A stretch of DNA of 64,000 nt from the NCBI GenBank assembly GCA_001600635.1, contig BCKL01000036.1, forward strand, positions 12,926 to 76,925, read 5' to 3'. This stretch comes from Leucosporidium creatinivorum. Lineage: Eukaryota > Basidiomycota > Microbotryomycetes > Leucosporidiales > Leucosporidiaceae. The translations under genes were made by a program, and so were the position numbers. This document shows, in pieces, positions 22,943 through 35,290 of the stretch; within the stretch, counting starts at the first letter, position 1, and every line of letters starts with the position of its first letter. The notes beneath the pieces were generated by a model that had not been told where the DNA came from, did no database searches, and was given only the letters and a program-made list of their open reading frames with translations.

Positions 22943-23856
22943 TCAATCCCGCAGCCGCTCTGCTTCGGCCATCTGCCATGCCACTGCAATGGCGATCAGA
23001 GGTCGAGTCAGCCCTCCACGCCCTACGCCTACTAGCCTCAATGAACTCACAAAGCGTCCCCATCCCGCCCTTCCCGCCAATCGCCTCCTCCAACTCCCCC
23101 TCACTCGGCTCCACCTCCTCCTCCAAAGCCTTCCTCAAATCAAACCCATACTCCTCGCTCAGCTGCTCTACCAATCTCTCTTCTGTTGCTCCTCGTGCTT
23201 CAGCGTGGTCGAGCATGATGGAGTACATGAGGTTTACGCTGAGGCGGTTGCCGGTGCGGAGAGCGGTTTGACGGAGGAGGAGGAAGAGGGAGTGGGTGGT
23301 GCGGGGGAGGGAGATGGGGATGGGATCGGGTGCAAGAGATATGAGCGGTGAGGTGGGGTAGTAGAGGTAGGAGATTGAGGTGGGCGTGGGGAGGGAAGAG
23401 AGGCAGGCGGTGTGGAGCGCGAGGGCTGGAGGTGGAGTGAAGGTGCTGGAGGGATATGTTGGGGACAGTACGGCCGCGGGGGTGGTTGCTGAAGGTGCCG
23501 AGGTTATGGGGAAGCGACCGCAGAAGGGCTTGTGGGACCTGAAGTGCGCCAACTGGCATTCCCTGTGCTCGGCGAAGACGGTCAGCTCTCCTCGACGGCG
23601 TTCGAGGGCCATGAGTATGCTCGCTGCTCACCGGGAACAATAGCCCGTTTCGATCCCTGCAGTCTTGCACTTGGCACACAGCAATAGTCGTCCGTTCTTG
23701 AGCGTAGGAAAGTCGGTAGCTGCGAAAGGGGAAAGACCGGTCAACTGGAGGTCATGAGATGCTCGGTGCAGGCTTACCTGCTCGCTGGCAGTTATTGCAA
23801 GTCTCTGCTGTGTCGAGTACAAGCTTGGGCGTATCGCCAGTGAGGTCCAGGCTCAT
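22943..23856 (-). CDS. MYND-type zinc-finger protein
   Basis: Four exons (23856-23778, 23719-23632, 23562-23051, 22983-22943) encode 239 aa. The N-terminal 70 residues form a MYND finger: TCNNC, then LCAKC, GYCSREC and HFRSHKPFC, giving the C-x2-C / C-x2-C / C-x3-C / H-x3-C ligand set. MYND domains are protein-interaction modules often found in transcription regulators and SMYD enzymes. The rest has a hydrophobic, Leu/Ser-rich part and an acidic helix, with no SET domain. The last intron (23050-22984) has a typical GCTGAC branch site; it removes an in-frame extension and ends the protein in MAEAERLRD. Confidence 0.85.
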
Positions 23857-24593
23857 CGTGAACGGAGGGACCAGGCGAAAGTAGTGACTGTAGCGAGCTG
23901 AGGAGCGCGGGATAGGCTGCAGCGGTCCGAAAGATTGAGCTGGTGTATCGTTTGGCTGTCAGCGCAACTCGGCAGCGCCGAGACGAGCTACTCACGCTTG
24001 TTCGAGGCGAAAGGAGAAGCAGAAGGAAGGGAGAGTCTGTACCGTTTGCAGCTGCTGTACAGGCTGTAGACGAGCTTTAGGGTTGTCGAGAAATACGAAC
24101 AAGTAGAAGCAGCAAGATGTGGCAGGACACAGACCAGCATCTCCTCTTTCTCTTTCGACCCGCAGGACTTGGCCGCTTGAGGAGCTCTCCCTCTCTCCCT
24201 CATCTCCTTACCTCGTCTCCTTTCGCTCGACTCTTCCGCCGCACGTACAAGGCTACAGCTTCTGTACAGCTTCAGCTCGCCTACTAGGCCCCCCCTGCCG
24301 TCTCATCTCGACTTCTCTCTCCAAGTCATTCGTCGAGGAGCCAGCTCGAGCTTCAAGAGATCGCGTCAGCTGGCATCGGACAGGCTTGATTGGGTGTAAG
24401 TTGCTGCTCAGTATAGGGTGGAGCGCTCTGCTGTATGACAGCTCGAGTGCAAGAGCAGCAGTACAGCAGCAGACGCGTGACCGCTGCCTGGAGCCGCTCA
24501 AAGCCAGTTCAAGCTCGCTGACTTAGCTGTGTACACCTACAGAATCGCCGCTTCGTCACCTCCCCTCCCCGCCTTACCTTCGCCGTCGTCGCC
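23857..24593. other. Divergent promoter region between MYND and TAF12 genes
   Basis: Upstream of both flanking genes. It contains a C/T-rich run just before the TAF12 start. No gene was seen. Confidence 0.5.
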
Positions 24594-27029
24594 ATGCCTC
24601 CTCGTCCGCAACAGCAACAACGACCAGGCGGCACGCCTCAGCCGCAAAGCCTCGCTGCTCAGCTCAATCCTCAGCAGATGCAAGCGCTACAGGAATACTT
24701 GCGCAATATGAAGGCTACTACGGGACAGGATGCGACGGCGCAGATGATTCAAGAATGGATGGCCGCGCATCGTTTGAACTTGGGCGGACAGCAGCAGGCT
24801 CAGCAGCCGATGGACCATCAGCAGGCGGCGCTTATGGCGGCGCAGAGGCAAGCCCAGTTCCAGGCGCAACAGCAGGCTCAACATCACCAGCAAGGGCAGC
24901 CTCAGGCGCATCAGGATCCCGCCGTCAGTACGTCTTGCGTTCCCTCTCGCTTTCCGTCCAGCTACGCAAGAGCTCACCTCTTCTATACCGCAGCCATCTC
25001 TCAACTATTCCCTCCGCATCTCCAAGGCAACCAAGCCGCCGGCATCCAGCATCTCCAGAACACCCTCTTCCCGCCGGGTCAAGCGCCCAACTCCCAGAGC
25101 CCGCTCATGCAGAACGTCATGGTCCTCGCATCCACTCAACGCCTGACGAACGAGCAAATGGCGCTTCTCAAAGCTGCTGTCGCGCAACGAACCAACGGTA
25201 CGCTTGCCTTTGCCGTTCGCTTTCCAGCGAGAGGCGGTCGCACTTCTTCGCGGTCGAAAGCTGACTCGCCTTCCACTCCGACGTCTTCAGCTCAAAATCA
25301 ACAACAGCAGTTCCAGCAACAGCAGCAACAGCAGATGGCGCAGGCTCAGGCTCAACAGCTCGCTCAGCAGCAGGCGGCGCAGGTCGCTCAGGTGAGCTCG
25401 GCGATGATGGTCGAAGCTGGGTCGGACGGAGGCTAATCGACGTCTGCGCTACAGCAGGGACAACAGCCGAATCAGCAGAACGCTACTCAGGCCGTCCAGG
25501 CTCTCCAGCAACGCGTGCACCACATCGAGGCGCTCCTCAGTCGGTGAGCTCTCGCCTCTCCGCGTCGCTCGGTCTCGGCGCTGATCATCTCAACTCCTCT
25601 CACACAGACCGGATGTGACCGACGAGCAACGCGTCAAGATGCAGGCCGAGCTTGAATCGGCCAAGACCAACCTCCAACGAGTGATCAAGCTCCTCCTTGC
25701 GGCGCACAACCAGAACGGCGGGCAGAACGCTCAACAGCAGCCGGGAGCGGTACCGAATCCGGCGGGCGTCAATATGGCGGGACTGCAGGAGGCGCAGAGG
25801 CTGGCGATGGAGAAGCGGGCGAGGGAGCTGCAGATGCAGCAGCAGGGCGGCGCCGCTGGGCAGTACCGCACCGCTTCGCCTTCCAACTACCAGCAGCCGG
25901 GTGGACTCGCTCTCCCCCCAGGCGCTCCACCACTCCGTCAGTCGCCATCAGCAGGGGCCACCGCTCTTCCTCCCGGCCAGTCGCCCCCGAGCGGCGCTCT
26001 CGACCCCAAGAAGGCCGGCGCTGCCCCCGCCAAGAAGCTCACCAAGAAGCAACAGCAAGCGCAGGATGCTCAGAACGCCGCCATGCTCGCCAGTCAGCAA
26101 CAGGCGCACGCTCAGAGCCAGCAGCAAGCTCAAGCTCAGCAGCAGGCGCAAGCGCAGGCTCAGGCTCTCGCGCACCAGCAGGCTCTGCAGCAAGCTCAAC
26201 AACTCCAGCACCAGCAGCAGCAGGGAGGAGCAGCTCAGCCCGCCACTGGCAACCCCGCTCAATTCTCTCAAGCACCTCAACAACCCGGCTCCTCGGCGCC
26301 TCCCTACCTCGCCCTCGGCGGCGCAGGACCTACTCCCATCCCCGCCAACCTCTCCATGCCCAACCCCACCCCCGAAGCTTTCCCCGCTCCTCGACCGACC
26401 CTCTCCTCCGGCCTCGCCAACTCGCCTGCAGTCTCTACTCCGGCGATTACGAGGCATCCGGGCATGGGGCCTCAGCAGGTTGCGGAGGCGCTGGGGAGGG
26501 GCGATGCGAGTAGTTTGTTGGGGCTGAAGGATAGTCAGGGGAATGTGTTGAAGGATATGAGGGAGGATTCGAAGGGGAGGACCGTTAGTAAGAGGAAGAT
26601 CAGGGAGTTGGTGGAGGGTGTGGATCCCGAGGAGAGGCTGAGCGATGATGTCGAGGATGTGAGTTTTGAACGATCGGTGGGGCTACTCTCCGGTCGCAGA
26701 GCTAATTATCTTCGCCTCACAGCTACTCCTCGAGATCGCCGACGAGTTCATCGACTCGATCACTCGCTTCGCCTGCCAGCTCGCCAAGCACCGCAAGTCG
26801 GACCGCCTCGAGGTCAAGGATCTCGCTCTGCACCTCGGTACGTGTTCTCTCGCTCCTTGCGCCTCTAGCCGAGCTAACGAGGTCTTCATCAACAGAACGG
26901 AGCTACTCGATTCGCATCCCGGGCTTTCAAGCCGAAGAGACGAGGCAGAGCCAGAGTCGTCGCTTGAACGTACCGCCAGGACATGCTGGTCGTCTAGCAG
27001 CGGTGAGGGAGGCGGGCAAGAGGCGATGA
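24594..27029 (+). CDS. TAF12: TFIID/SAGA subunit TAF12 with polyglutamine-rich N-terminus
   Basis: Seven exons (24594-24927, 24994-25197, 25291-25391, 25455-25543, 25608-26658, 26723-26837, 26896-27029) give 675 aa. Most of the protein is Gln/Ala/Pro-rich. The C-terminal 120 residues hold the TAF12 histone fold: [40 protein letters not shown] and the basic [20 protein letters not shown], followed by IPGF. TAF12 pairs with TAF4 in TFIID and Ada1 in SAGA and supports transcription initiation in the nucleus. Length is within the wide fungal range. The assignment from the C-terminal motif is firm. Confidence 0.95.
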
Positions 27030-27663
27030 TGAGGCTGTAGTGTAGCTTTGCTGCGATTTTGTTACCATACCTCGAGCTGGCGGCCGACGGCGCGAAGCAT
27101 TCTGGCCTGTCCGCTCTCTATTGCTACGTTCTCCTCGCCTGTACGACAGTACGGTGGTTTTCCAGCCGTAGCCAAAACGTTGGGAGGCAGCTTCGCCGCC
27201 CAGCTCGTGCGATGCGACAGACCGACCAGACTCGCCGAGCCCGCCAGCCTCTTTCTCGGCCGGCAAGATTAGATTGAGAAGCTTTCACTTGTCGTCAAGC
27301 TTGGCGCAATGTTCATCTTCAGAGTTAAAGCAGAGCTGCGTCCAAGCTGAGGTACACGAGACCCTTAGCCCTCGCGACGGAGCGACTCGGCGTTGATTCC
27401 CTTCCGCTCTGTCCTCTCACAACCACGCTCTCGCAAGTCCTGTATCTCAATCAGGTCTCGCCTGGTATCGAGTGAGAGCTTCATGGATCAAGGGCTTACT
27501 AAGCCAGAGTTCGCCAAGACGACTAGTCCCTGAACCCACTCTGCCGGGCGCCTGGCTGCTCGGCTCAAGCTCTTTCGTCATCCTCATTCGGGTGGGGCTG
27601 TCTCCGGCTGAGGGTCTCGCTCTTCTTCCTTTCGCTACTTCCTGCTCATCATTACCGAGACAC
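27030..27663. other. Intergenic spacer
   Basis: Between TAF12 and a secreted-protein gene on the same strand. No coding sequence was recognised. Confidence 0.5.
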
Positions 27664-29055
27664 ATGAGGCTCTCATCCGTCGCCCTCGCCTCCTTGCTTC
27701 TCGCCGCCAAAAGCAATGCCGCTCTCACAATCCTGTTCGGCGCCGATGAGCTCAAGGAGTGTGGCCAAGCTCGCATCCAATGGGGAGGCGCAGATCTGCC
27801 TCGAGATAGCGAGGGCAACGTGATTGGCAGCTACGAGGTCGAAGGTGAGCTGCTCGTCTCTTCTATCCTCGCCGAGGAGGAGCGGCCGAGCTAATACTCC
27901 CATACAGTTTCTGCGACCTACCAGGCTTACGAAGCGGCTTCCAACCAGCATTGGGATGATATCTATCGCGAAGCGAGGACTTTTAACGCTTCAGACAAGC
28001 TGCGAGAGTGGCCGCTCGAAGTTAGCTTTCCAGCCGGTGAGTGTCTCGGTCTGAGAGTGACTTGCAGGCAGTATGTGCTGACAATCAAGTCGTTTCTTCA
28101 CCACGCAGGAACTAACATCAACGTCTCGGTCCTTGTGAGCTCCTCGACGCCGCCGAAGCAACTCGCCGAACACTGAAGCCCTTCTCCTCAGACCACACTC
28201 CCTGCTGGTGCCAGTGGGAGTTCAACCACCAACGAGAAGTGGAACGGACAAGCCAACATGACTGTTGTCGCGGGAGATACGCAGGACTGGTAAGTAGTAG
28301 CGGCCGAGCGCTCCAAATTCTCGGCGTTGACACCTTCTCGTCCCTTCGGCAACAGCATCCCCGCCAACCATCGTCCTGTGAGCGAAGGGGAGGGAGAGAC
28401 GAATTTTTCCGAGCTAGCTGACCATCCACCTCGCCAGATTATCATCGACGCTGGAGCTCTGAAGGACCTCAGCGCCTGCGAGGTCGCGCCGCTTCGGTGG
28501 ACGGGTGGAGTGCCTCCCTACAATCTCACCGGCGAGTTTCGCACTGCGGTCAACAACTAGAGTCAATGCTGACAGCTTGTCTGACACAACAGCCACCTTG
28601 GTCGCTCTCAAGAACGCCGAGAACAACCAGAAGGTGGTCCATCTCGGCCGAACTGAGGATCTCTTCTTCAATTGGACGCTCGAGTACGAGCCAGGCATCG
28701 CGATTCAGTTTGTTAACATCTCGGTGAGTGTTTCAAACTTCTCATGCTGTTGTAGAGACAGCTGCTGATCATTCTCGGTCGAAAGTCGGACGGTGGGCTC
28801 CCCGCTACGGCTCTGCGGGACATCAACTTGGGCTACAATAAGACTCGGTGGTGAGTGAAAGTCATGATTGTCCTCTTCTGTACTCTCCCAAGCTAAGCGG
28901 CTGCCTGCTTCACCTGCAGCGATTACACCGAGCTGGCGAGCACCCCTCGCACTTCGGAGGACCCTGTCAGCGCTGCCAAGGGGCTGTTTGGCCTCAAGTC
29001 AACAACTCTGCTTGTTGCAGTGGCTTTGCTTACCGCAGTCTCTGTGTTTTTCTAA
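27664..29055 (+). CDS. Secreted, probably GPI-anchored protein with two WxGG-type domains
   Basis: Nine short exons (27664-27844, 27908-28036, 28109-28134, 28192-28289, 28356-28377, 28438-28531, 28593-28723, 28786-28850, 28920-29055) give 293 aa. A signal peptide (VALASLLLAAKSNAAL) is followed by two related halves. One contains ECGQARIQWGGADLP, the other ACEVAPLRWTGGVPPYNLT. The Cys...W-x-G-G-x-P-P-Y pattern is common in basidiomycete cell-surface proteins. Several N-x-T/S sites suggest glycosylation. The C-terminus STTLLVAVALLTAVSVFF fits a GPI signal or membrane anchor. The intron after 28531 keeps phase only with a GC donor (G|GCGAGT). The biochemical role is unknown. Confidence 0.85.
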
Positions 29056-29449
29056 AAGTGAAGAGGGAAGGCAACAGCGCGGCAGGACTGGCTCGGCATT
29101 GCAGAAGGCAGCGTTGAGCAAGCTTGACGGGTCTAGAGACGCCCTGTAGATACGAATATTTTCCCTAGTAGTCTGTAGATACAAGACATCAGTACCAAGG
29201 AGCGCTGCGAGGCGACTCGAGAACGCTTCGGCGAGCGAGAGGCCAAAGAAGTTAGGGGTCATCGCCGAGCTGACCCTGTAGGCTCTCAGAGAGCAGCTGT
29301 CGAGTCACATTCTCAGCTGGCAATGCCACGACACGTTCAACAGAGGCCACGACTCTGCACCGCTTTCAGCTGTTTCCAATCCCGCTCGTCACGACTTGGC
29401 CGCTCGCTTTTCTTTTACGCCACAACTTCACTCGCTACATAACTACGAC
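29056..29449. other. Intergenic spacer, promoter of the Vip1-like gene
   Basis: No gene was seen. C/T-rich stretches lie just upstream of the next start codon. Confidence 0.5.
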
Positions 29450-30751
29450 ATGTCGACCTCTACTGCTACCACTGCTCCCACTCACAGCGTCACCGTCTCT
29501 GGCCTCGCCTCAAGCACCACTCAGGCCACGCTGGAGCACTTCTTCTCGTCAGTCGCCGCTCCAGCTGCTGTCCAGGCTCCCGTTGATGATTCCTACTTGC
29601 CTACAGCTTCTGTGGAAAGATCGCCAGCATTGCGCAGGAGGGATCCACGGCCAAGGTGTCGTTCATCAAGGTGAGCGCGTGTTGACGTCGTTGGGCGGGG
29701 CGGAGCGGTCAAGGTGGCCGAGCAGGAGGCTGTTGCGCTACAGGGCGGAGTCAAGGTCGCTGCAACGTCTAGCCTCTGCACACCATGCTCTACTAGGCTC
29801 GCCTGGGGCACATGCAACAGCGGAAGCAGCAAGGGTGGGGCCTCAAGCTCACCCTTCTCGCCTACAGGAATCCGCCGCCAAGACGGCTCTCATGCTCAAC
29901 GGAGGAACACTCGACGGCTCGACCATCTCCGTTACCTCGGAGGATGTCGAGGCTCCTGCTCTCGCCAACATCAAGCCCGTCGAGAGCTCCGCCCAGACTC
30001 CCTCGGAGAAGGAGGGCTCCGATGTTGAGCAGGAGGACAAGCCCCGTTCGGCCGTTCTCGCCGAGTACCTCGCACACGGATACATCCTCAGCGACGACAT
30101 CATCGAGAAGTCCATCGCTGCCGACAAGCGTGAGTTTCGAAATGGCTCCCTTCGCCGAGCGCCGAGCTTATCGTTCCACCACCTGCGCAGAGTACGGCAT
30201 TTCGTCCCGCTTCCTCTCCTTCTTCAACCCTCTCGCTACCAAGGTCTCCTCCGCCGCTCAGCCCCATGTCTCGCGCGCGGGAGAGAAGCTCGCCCAGGTC
30301 GATGAGAAGCAGGGTCTGAGCCTCAAGGCCAACGCTGGTGCGTGATGAGCGTTTCTACTTCCTCCATCATCTGTGCTGACTCCCGCGTGTCTACTACAGC
30401 CGCCATCATCGGAGCCAAGTACTACCAGGCTGCCCTCTCCTCGACCGTCGGATCCAAAGTCCAGGGTGAGCGTTGGACACTGCTCTCCCGAAGCCGCGCT
30501 GGAGCTGACTAACGACTCTTCCACTAGCCTTCTACACCAGCACCTCGAAGCAAGTCCTCGACGTCCACGAGGAGGCTCTCCGCATCAAGGAGTCGAAGAA
30601 GGCCGCTGCCTCGCCTGCCTGCGCCTCGGCCGATACTACTACTCCCGCTCCCATCCCTACCGATGCCGCTGGAACCGAGAGCGCCAACGCCCCTATTCCT
30701 TCCACTGGACTGGCCGCTGATGGAAAGCCGAGCCAGACTACGACTGCCTGA
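29450..30751 (+). CDS. vip1: Vip1-type RNA-recognition-motif protein
   Basis: Six exons (29450-29547, 29607-29670, 29868-30129, 30191-30337, 30400-30465, 30528-30751) give 286 aa. An RRM spans about residues 13-80: HSVTVSGLASSTTQATLEHF, then FCGKI and the RNP1-equivalent STAKVSFI, ending TLDGSTISV. The second half is helical, with AEYLAHGYILSDDIIEKSIA, SRFLSFFNPLATKV and AAIIGAKYYQAAL. This order matches fission-yeast Vip1 and its fungal relatives, abundant cytoplasmic RRM proteins of poorly known function. The symbol is by family resemblance. Confidence 0.88.
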
Positions 30752-31446
30752 GCGCGGGTTGAAGGGGAGGATGGAGGAGAAGATACCCAGAAGTAGTAGC
30801 TCGAGATAGGATGCGCACGAATACACAGATCTGTTTGCAGTATCGTCGGCTATTGGGGGAGCGCGAAGTCTTGCTGCTCGATTGAGACGACTCGACTGCT
30901 CGTGAAACTCTCGGCGCTCTTCTTGCTTGCTCTGCTCCGTTGGCTCTCCGACTTGGCATCGAGAGTGATTTGTACGACAAGACTGATTTCTGAATGAGTA
31001 CTACGATACCTATCAACCCGCTGAAGCGAGCAAGCCGTCCTGTCGAGAGGAGCGAACCGAGGTCAGCGAGTCGTTCTTCGGCGCGCAAATGGTGGTTTTC
31101 GAGAGCTCGCCCCTCCTTCTGCATCGCGAATCGCCTCAGATTAGATCAAGTCAACTCCTGGGAGTCGCCTTCAAAGTCACAACCTCCCTTCTCTACATCC
31201 CGACCTCATCCAGCTCGCCCGGTTCCCCCTCAAATGAGAGAGGACGCGTGGCGTGCTCGAGAAAGTGAGAAGCAGAGATGAGAGATCGCGCTCCCGCTCC
31301 GAAAGTAAGTATGGTGGAGCGGGGACTAGGGTGCTGGAGTTTCATCGCGGGCGGTTCGGCGATGGAGGGGCGAGAGACGGCTCAGGACATTTGAGAAGCT
31401 GCTCACCAAGCTCTGACTAGCGAAAAGACATCCATTCCCCTCCCTT
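30752..31446. other. Intergenic spacer between convergent genes
   Basis: The 3' ends of the Vip1-like and PSMD9 genes face each other. Small open frames near 30994-31281 (plus) have no protein character. Confidence 0.5.
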
Positions 31447-32377
31447 TCAGATGGGCACGATGTGGCATCTGTATTTGAGGGGAGGACGGATCAGCATCCC
31501 GGCGTTACTCTCGGTCGAAGCTCGCCCGCTACTTACCCTAGCAGTCCCCTTCCACCCCATCCCGTCCTCGGCGTCAGCCTCAACGACAACCTCTGTTTCT
31601 CCTGTCCTTCTCCCGCACTGCGAAGGATGACCAAAGGCAGGACGACTCCTTCGCTCGCTCCTACGAGTTGACCGACAGCTCGGAGCGAGTCGTGGTTCGT
31701 CGAATTGAGGTGGGCGACGGAGAGAAGAAGGTCCTCGCGTTTGATGCCCTGTTGAGTCGAAGGGGAGCGACGAAGTTCGAGGAGAGGGGGAGCGAAAAGC
31801 GGAAAGAATCAGCTCGGCCGAACCAGGCTCGAGAGCCAAAGAAACGTACGGCCGTATCCGCCGGCGACTCCGGGAACACTCCATCAATCCTCGCAAACGG
31901 CTTCTCTTCCTGCTGTACTCCATTGGCCGCACCCTCGCCCATCGCAGCATCCTCCTCCTCGACGACGGCTCCTTCCTCCCCTCTTGGCAATCCCCGTTGG
32001 ACCAGCTTCTCCATCTCGTTCTGCACTCCTTGCAAGTCATTCCGTAGCCTAATGATCTGCACCCTAGCCGTACGGACGCCTGCTACGTCGATGTCGGAAC
32101 GGGGGAAGCCTTGAGGGTCGATTAGAGGCGTTTGCATGGTGACCTTGTTCTGTTGTGGAATAGAGCAGGGTTAGCTGAAAGCAGCCCTGAGCACGATCGA
32201 AGCTCAGTAGCTTACGGTGGTGAGCACGCTGTAGTAGACCTCGAGCGACGCGTTGAGATCATCTTTGAGCTGCGTCAGGCGTTGTACTTCGCTCTGCAGG
32301 GTGGGCTGAGATTGGGTAGAAGATACTGGTGTTGATCGAGGTGGAGAGGAAGGGTCGTGTAGGTTGGTGATGGACAT
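31447..32377 (-). CDS. NAS2: 26S proteasome assembly chaperone Nas2/p27 (PSMD9)
   Basis: Four exons (32377-32216, 32149-31850, 31748-31537, 31468-31447) give 231 aa. An N-terminal coiled-coil-like helix leads to PLIDPQGFPRSDIDVAGVRT, the family's most conserved block. A PDZ-like domain follows (PFARIDGVFPESPADTAGIK, HDSLRAVGQLVGASEGVVLP) and the end GRGLLGCHIVPI is diagnostic. Nas2 binds the Rpt5 ATPase and escorts base assembly of the 19S particle. Length is normal for the family; the last exon is only 22 nt. Confidence 0.95.
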
Positions 32378-32751
32378 GGCCGAGCGAGAGGAGGGGGAGA
32401 AGGGACGCGCAAGCGGTCGAGGAGCTGTTTTGTGGCTGTAGCGAAGTGGTGGGAGCGCTATAGTTGTTCGTGCAGGAGTATGTAAGCTCAGAGTATGTCC
32501 TGCTGCTGTGTCAGAGGTGGCGAGCTGGAGACGAGGTGAGCGTAGGAGGAAGAGCGCCGAGCGCGGCGAGCAAGGGACCAAGGGGCGACTCTTTTGCAGG
32601 GAGTTCAACTAGCCTGAAATGCTGCTGGTCGACAGCTAGAGCAAACTCTGGATTACGCATACTGCAAGCTCAACCACCACCGCCCGCTCAAACCCCGCCG
32701 AGCATCGCTTTACTTCATCTCCGAGCTCGCGCCGAAGTCTCCCGTCCACCC
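32378..32751. other. Intergenic spacer
   Basis: It holds the PSMD9 promoter and the terminator of the upstream kinase gene. No coding sequence was recognised. Confidence 0.5.
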
Positions 32752-35290
32752 TCACCTCACGCTCTCCAACCCGCTCGGCGCCTCGTAGGTGAACCCATTG
32801 AAAGCGTCTTGAGCACTCTCCGAGAGGTGCGAGTCCTCCACGACGCTGTCCAACGCGGGCTCGGCGAGGAACTCCGAATCAACCTGGGGAGCGCCGAGGT
32901 AAGGTCAGTACAGCTGCAGAGACCTCAAAGCGCTGAGAACTGGCTGTTCTTACGTTCGAAGTGTCGATGGCATCTACGAGGGGTCGACAGTATCAGCATG
33001 TCGACCTCGAGAGCAGATTCGGCGAGCACTCACTCTCCACATCCGGCTTCCACATGGGTTCGATGCCCCTCCTCTCGAGCAGCGTCCAGTCGAGCCCATG
33101 GAAGAAGAGGTGACGGCGGATCTCGTTGGCTCCGTTGGCCCCGAGGCGGTTGGCGGGGTTCTTCTGGAGCAGACCGGTGCAGATGTCGCGAGCTGAGCCA
33201 ACGATGAAGGGAGGGAAAGAGAGCTGCTCGTGTACGATGCGGTTGTACATCTGGCACGTCGAAGCGAACCAGCAATGGAGAGGTGAAGGGCGGGGCGTGG
33301 AGGGCAGGGGGAGTGGGAGTTGAACGGCGAGGTCAGCCTCGGCGATTGTGTCGAGACGGCGCATAACGAGAAACCTCACCTTCTGATGGTCCTCCTCGTA
33401 AAAGGGAGGGAGTCCACTCAACATCTCGTAAAGAAGTACGCCGAGCGTCCACCAATCGACGGTGCGGGTGTAGCCTTGTCCCTCGACGAGCTCGGGCGCG
33501 AGATACTCGGGGGTGCCGGCGAAGGCTGTGGATTGGAGACAGAAGGTCAGAGAGTGCGAAGACGGAGGCGACGAGATTGTAAGCGATCCGCGCGGCCTAC
33601 TGTTCGTCCTCTCGTTCTCGGCCATGTTGAGCTTGCAAAGGCCGAAGTCTGCGAAGTGAGCGAATTAGCTACTTCGCTTCGTTCGCCCAGCGGCATCGAA
33701 AGGACACGCATGTTAGCTTACCGCACAGCATGAGATGTCCCGTCATGTCGAGGAGGATGTTCTCGGGCTTGAGGTCGCTGCGGGAGCGCCGAGGTCAGCA
33801 ATTCCGGATCGCCCTCGAAGTGTCGAGGAGTAGCAACGCGTCGAGAGGGTAGCTCACCGGTACACCACGTTGAACTGATGCAAATGATCGAGCGCACTGA
33901 GCAACTCAGCAGCATAGAACCTCGCCCTCTCCTCCTCAAACCTCCCCTCGTTCTGCAAATGATGGAACAATTCACCGCCGTTGACGTATGCGAGGACGAG
34001 GTAGAGCTTCTCGGTGCTCTGGAAGGAGAACTTGAGGGGTACGATGAAAGGGGAAGTGACTTGGGCGAGGACGGTGCGCTCGGCGAGGGTGTGGACTACC
34101 TCGGAGCGGGAGACGATGTGCGCTTTGCGGATGGTTTTGAGTGCGTAGATGCGGTTCGTGTCCTTCTTGCGGACTTGCATGACCTGGTGAACGAGCGAGT
34201 TTAGTGGTGAGGGAGGAGCGACAAGCGACCGACCGACCTTGCCAAAGGATCCCTTGCCGACGACCTTGAGCAGCTCGAACGCGTCGATGGTGAGGGCCCC
34301 GTGCTGCAGTGGAGAAGTCGATGAGCTGAGCACGCGGTCGATAAACCACTGAGCACTTACCCTCGAAGGCTGGAAAGCGATCTGAAGCCTGAACTCGCCA
34401 CTCCCGTTGCTTGCTCTGCGCCGAGCTGGTCAGCTCTCGCCCTCCTGCACCCTCGTCGATCTACTCACGAGTACCACGTATCGCTCTGTCTCCTCGGATC
34501 AAAGACCGGCTGCAGCGTAGCGCTTCCGAGGAAGACGTCTCGCCCCGACTGGCTGTCTTTGCGCTGATGACCTCCTCCGCTCGGCGCCGAGTAGGGCTTG
34601 ATGGACGAGTTGCGAAGGTAGGCCGAGATCCCGATCTCGGAAGGGCGGGAGACGTCGAAGGCGGTTTGGAAGAGGTAGGAGGGGTTGGTGAGGGAGCCGC
34701 CTGTAAAGCGAAAGCGAGTGAGCTGTCGGCGCTGGTGAGGGAAAGCCACGCCGAGCTGCACGCACCGAGAGGGTCGATGACGACTTCGTTGCGGTCAAAG
34801 GTGAGGATCACGTAGGGGAGATGCCTGTGTAGTGGAGTGAAGCATGCTGCACGTCAGCCCTCCTTCCCCCTCGTCGCAGCTCCCTCCCACCTGCCTCGCT
34901 CACTACAGAGCAGCAGAAACTTACGAGCATCCACTCCTCTGTACGCTCTCCCTCTTCCTATTCCCTGCCCCCACTGTAGGACCTCCCATACTCGCCGGCC
35001 TGCTCTTGACCTCCGCCGCCAGCTCGACGCCCTCGGGCAAGCTCAAGTTCCTCGCTTCAATCAGGCGGATGGACAGCAGTCCTCCTTCGACCGAGACGCT
35101 GCTGCTGCTGCTGTTGCTGTTGCCTTGCTCGGTCGACGTGGACGACGACGAGACGTCTTGTGCGTGCTCTGGTCGCGTGAGCAGCGCAGGAGGGAGGGAG
35201 GGAGGGGAAGTGAGCGAAAGCCGAGCTGTTGCTGAGAGACAGCTGTAGCTCACTAGATTTGCTGCTGCCTAGGATCCAGCTTGAGCTCAT
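32752..35290 (-). CDS. Ypk/Gad8-type AGC protein kinase, diverged tandem copy
   Basis: Thirteen exons (35290-35254, 35168-34925, 34824-34766, 34700-34469, 34415-34361, 34303-34238, 34183-33858, 33777-33722, 33648-33601, 33525-33380, 33250-33034, 32973-32954, 32883-32752) give 545 aa. A C2-like N-terminal part ([31 protein letters not shown]) precedes the kinase. Catalytic landmarks are present: [29 protein letters not shown] and the activation segment [12 protein letters not shown]. The tail ends with the hydrophobic motif FNGFTY, the TORC2 site. Ypk kinases act below TORC2/Pkh in sphingolipid, membrane-stress and actin control. AGTPE where most Ypk have CGTPE, and drift in the C-lobe, mark this as the faster-evolving paralogue. 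Confidence 0.92.
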
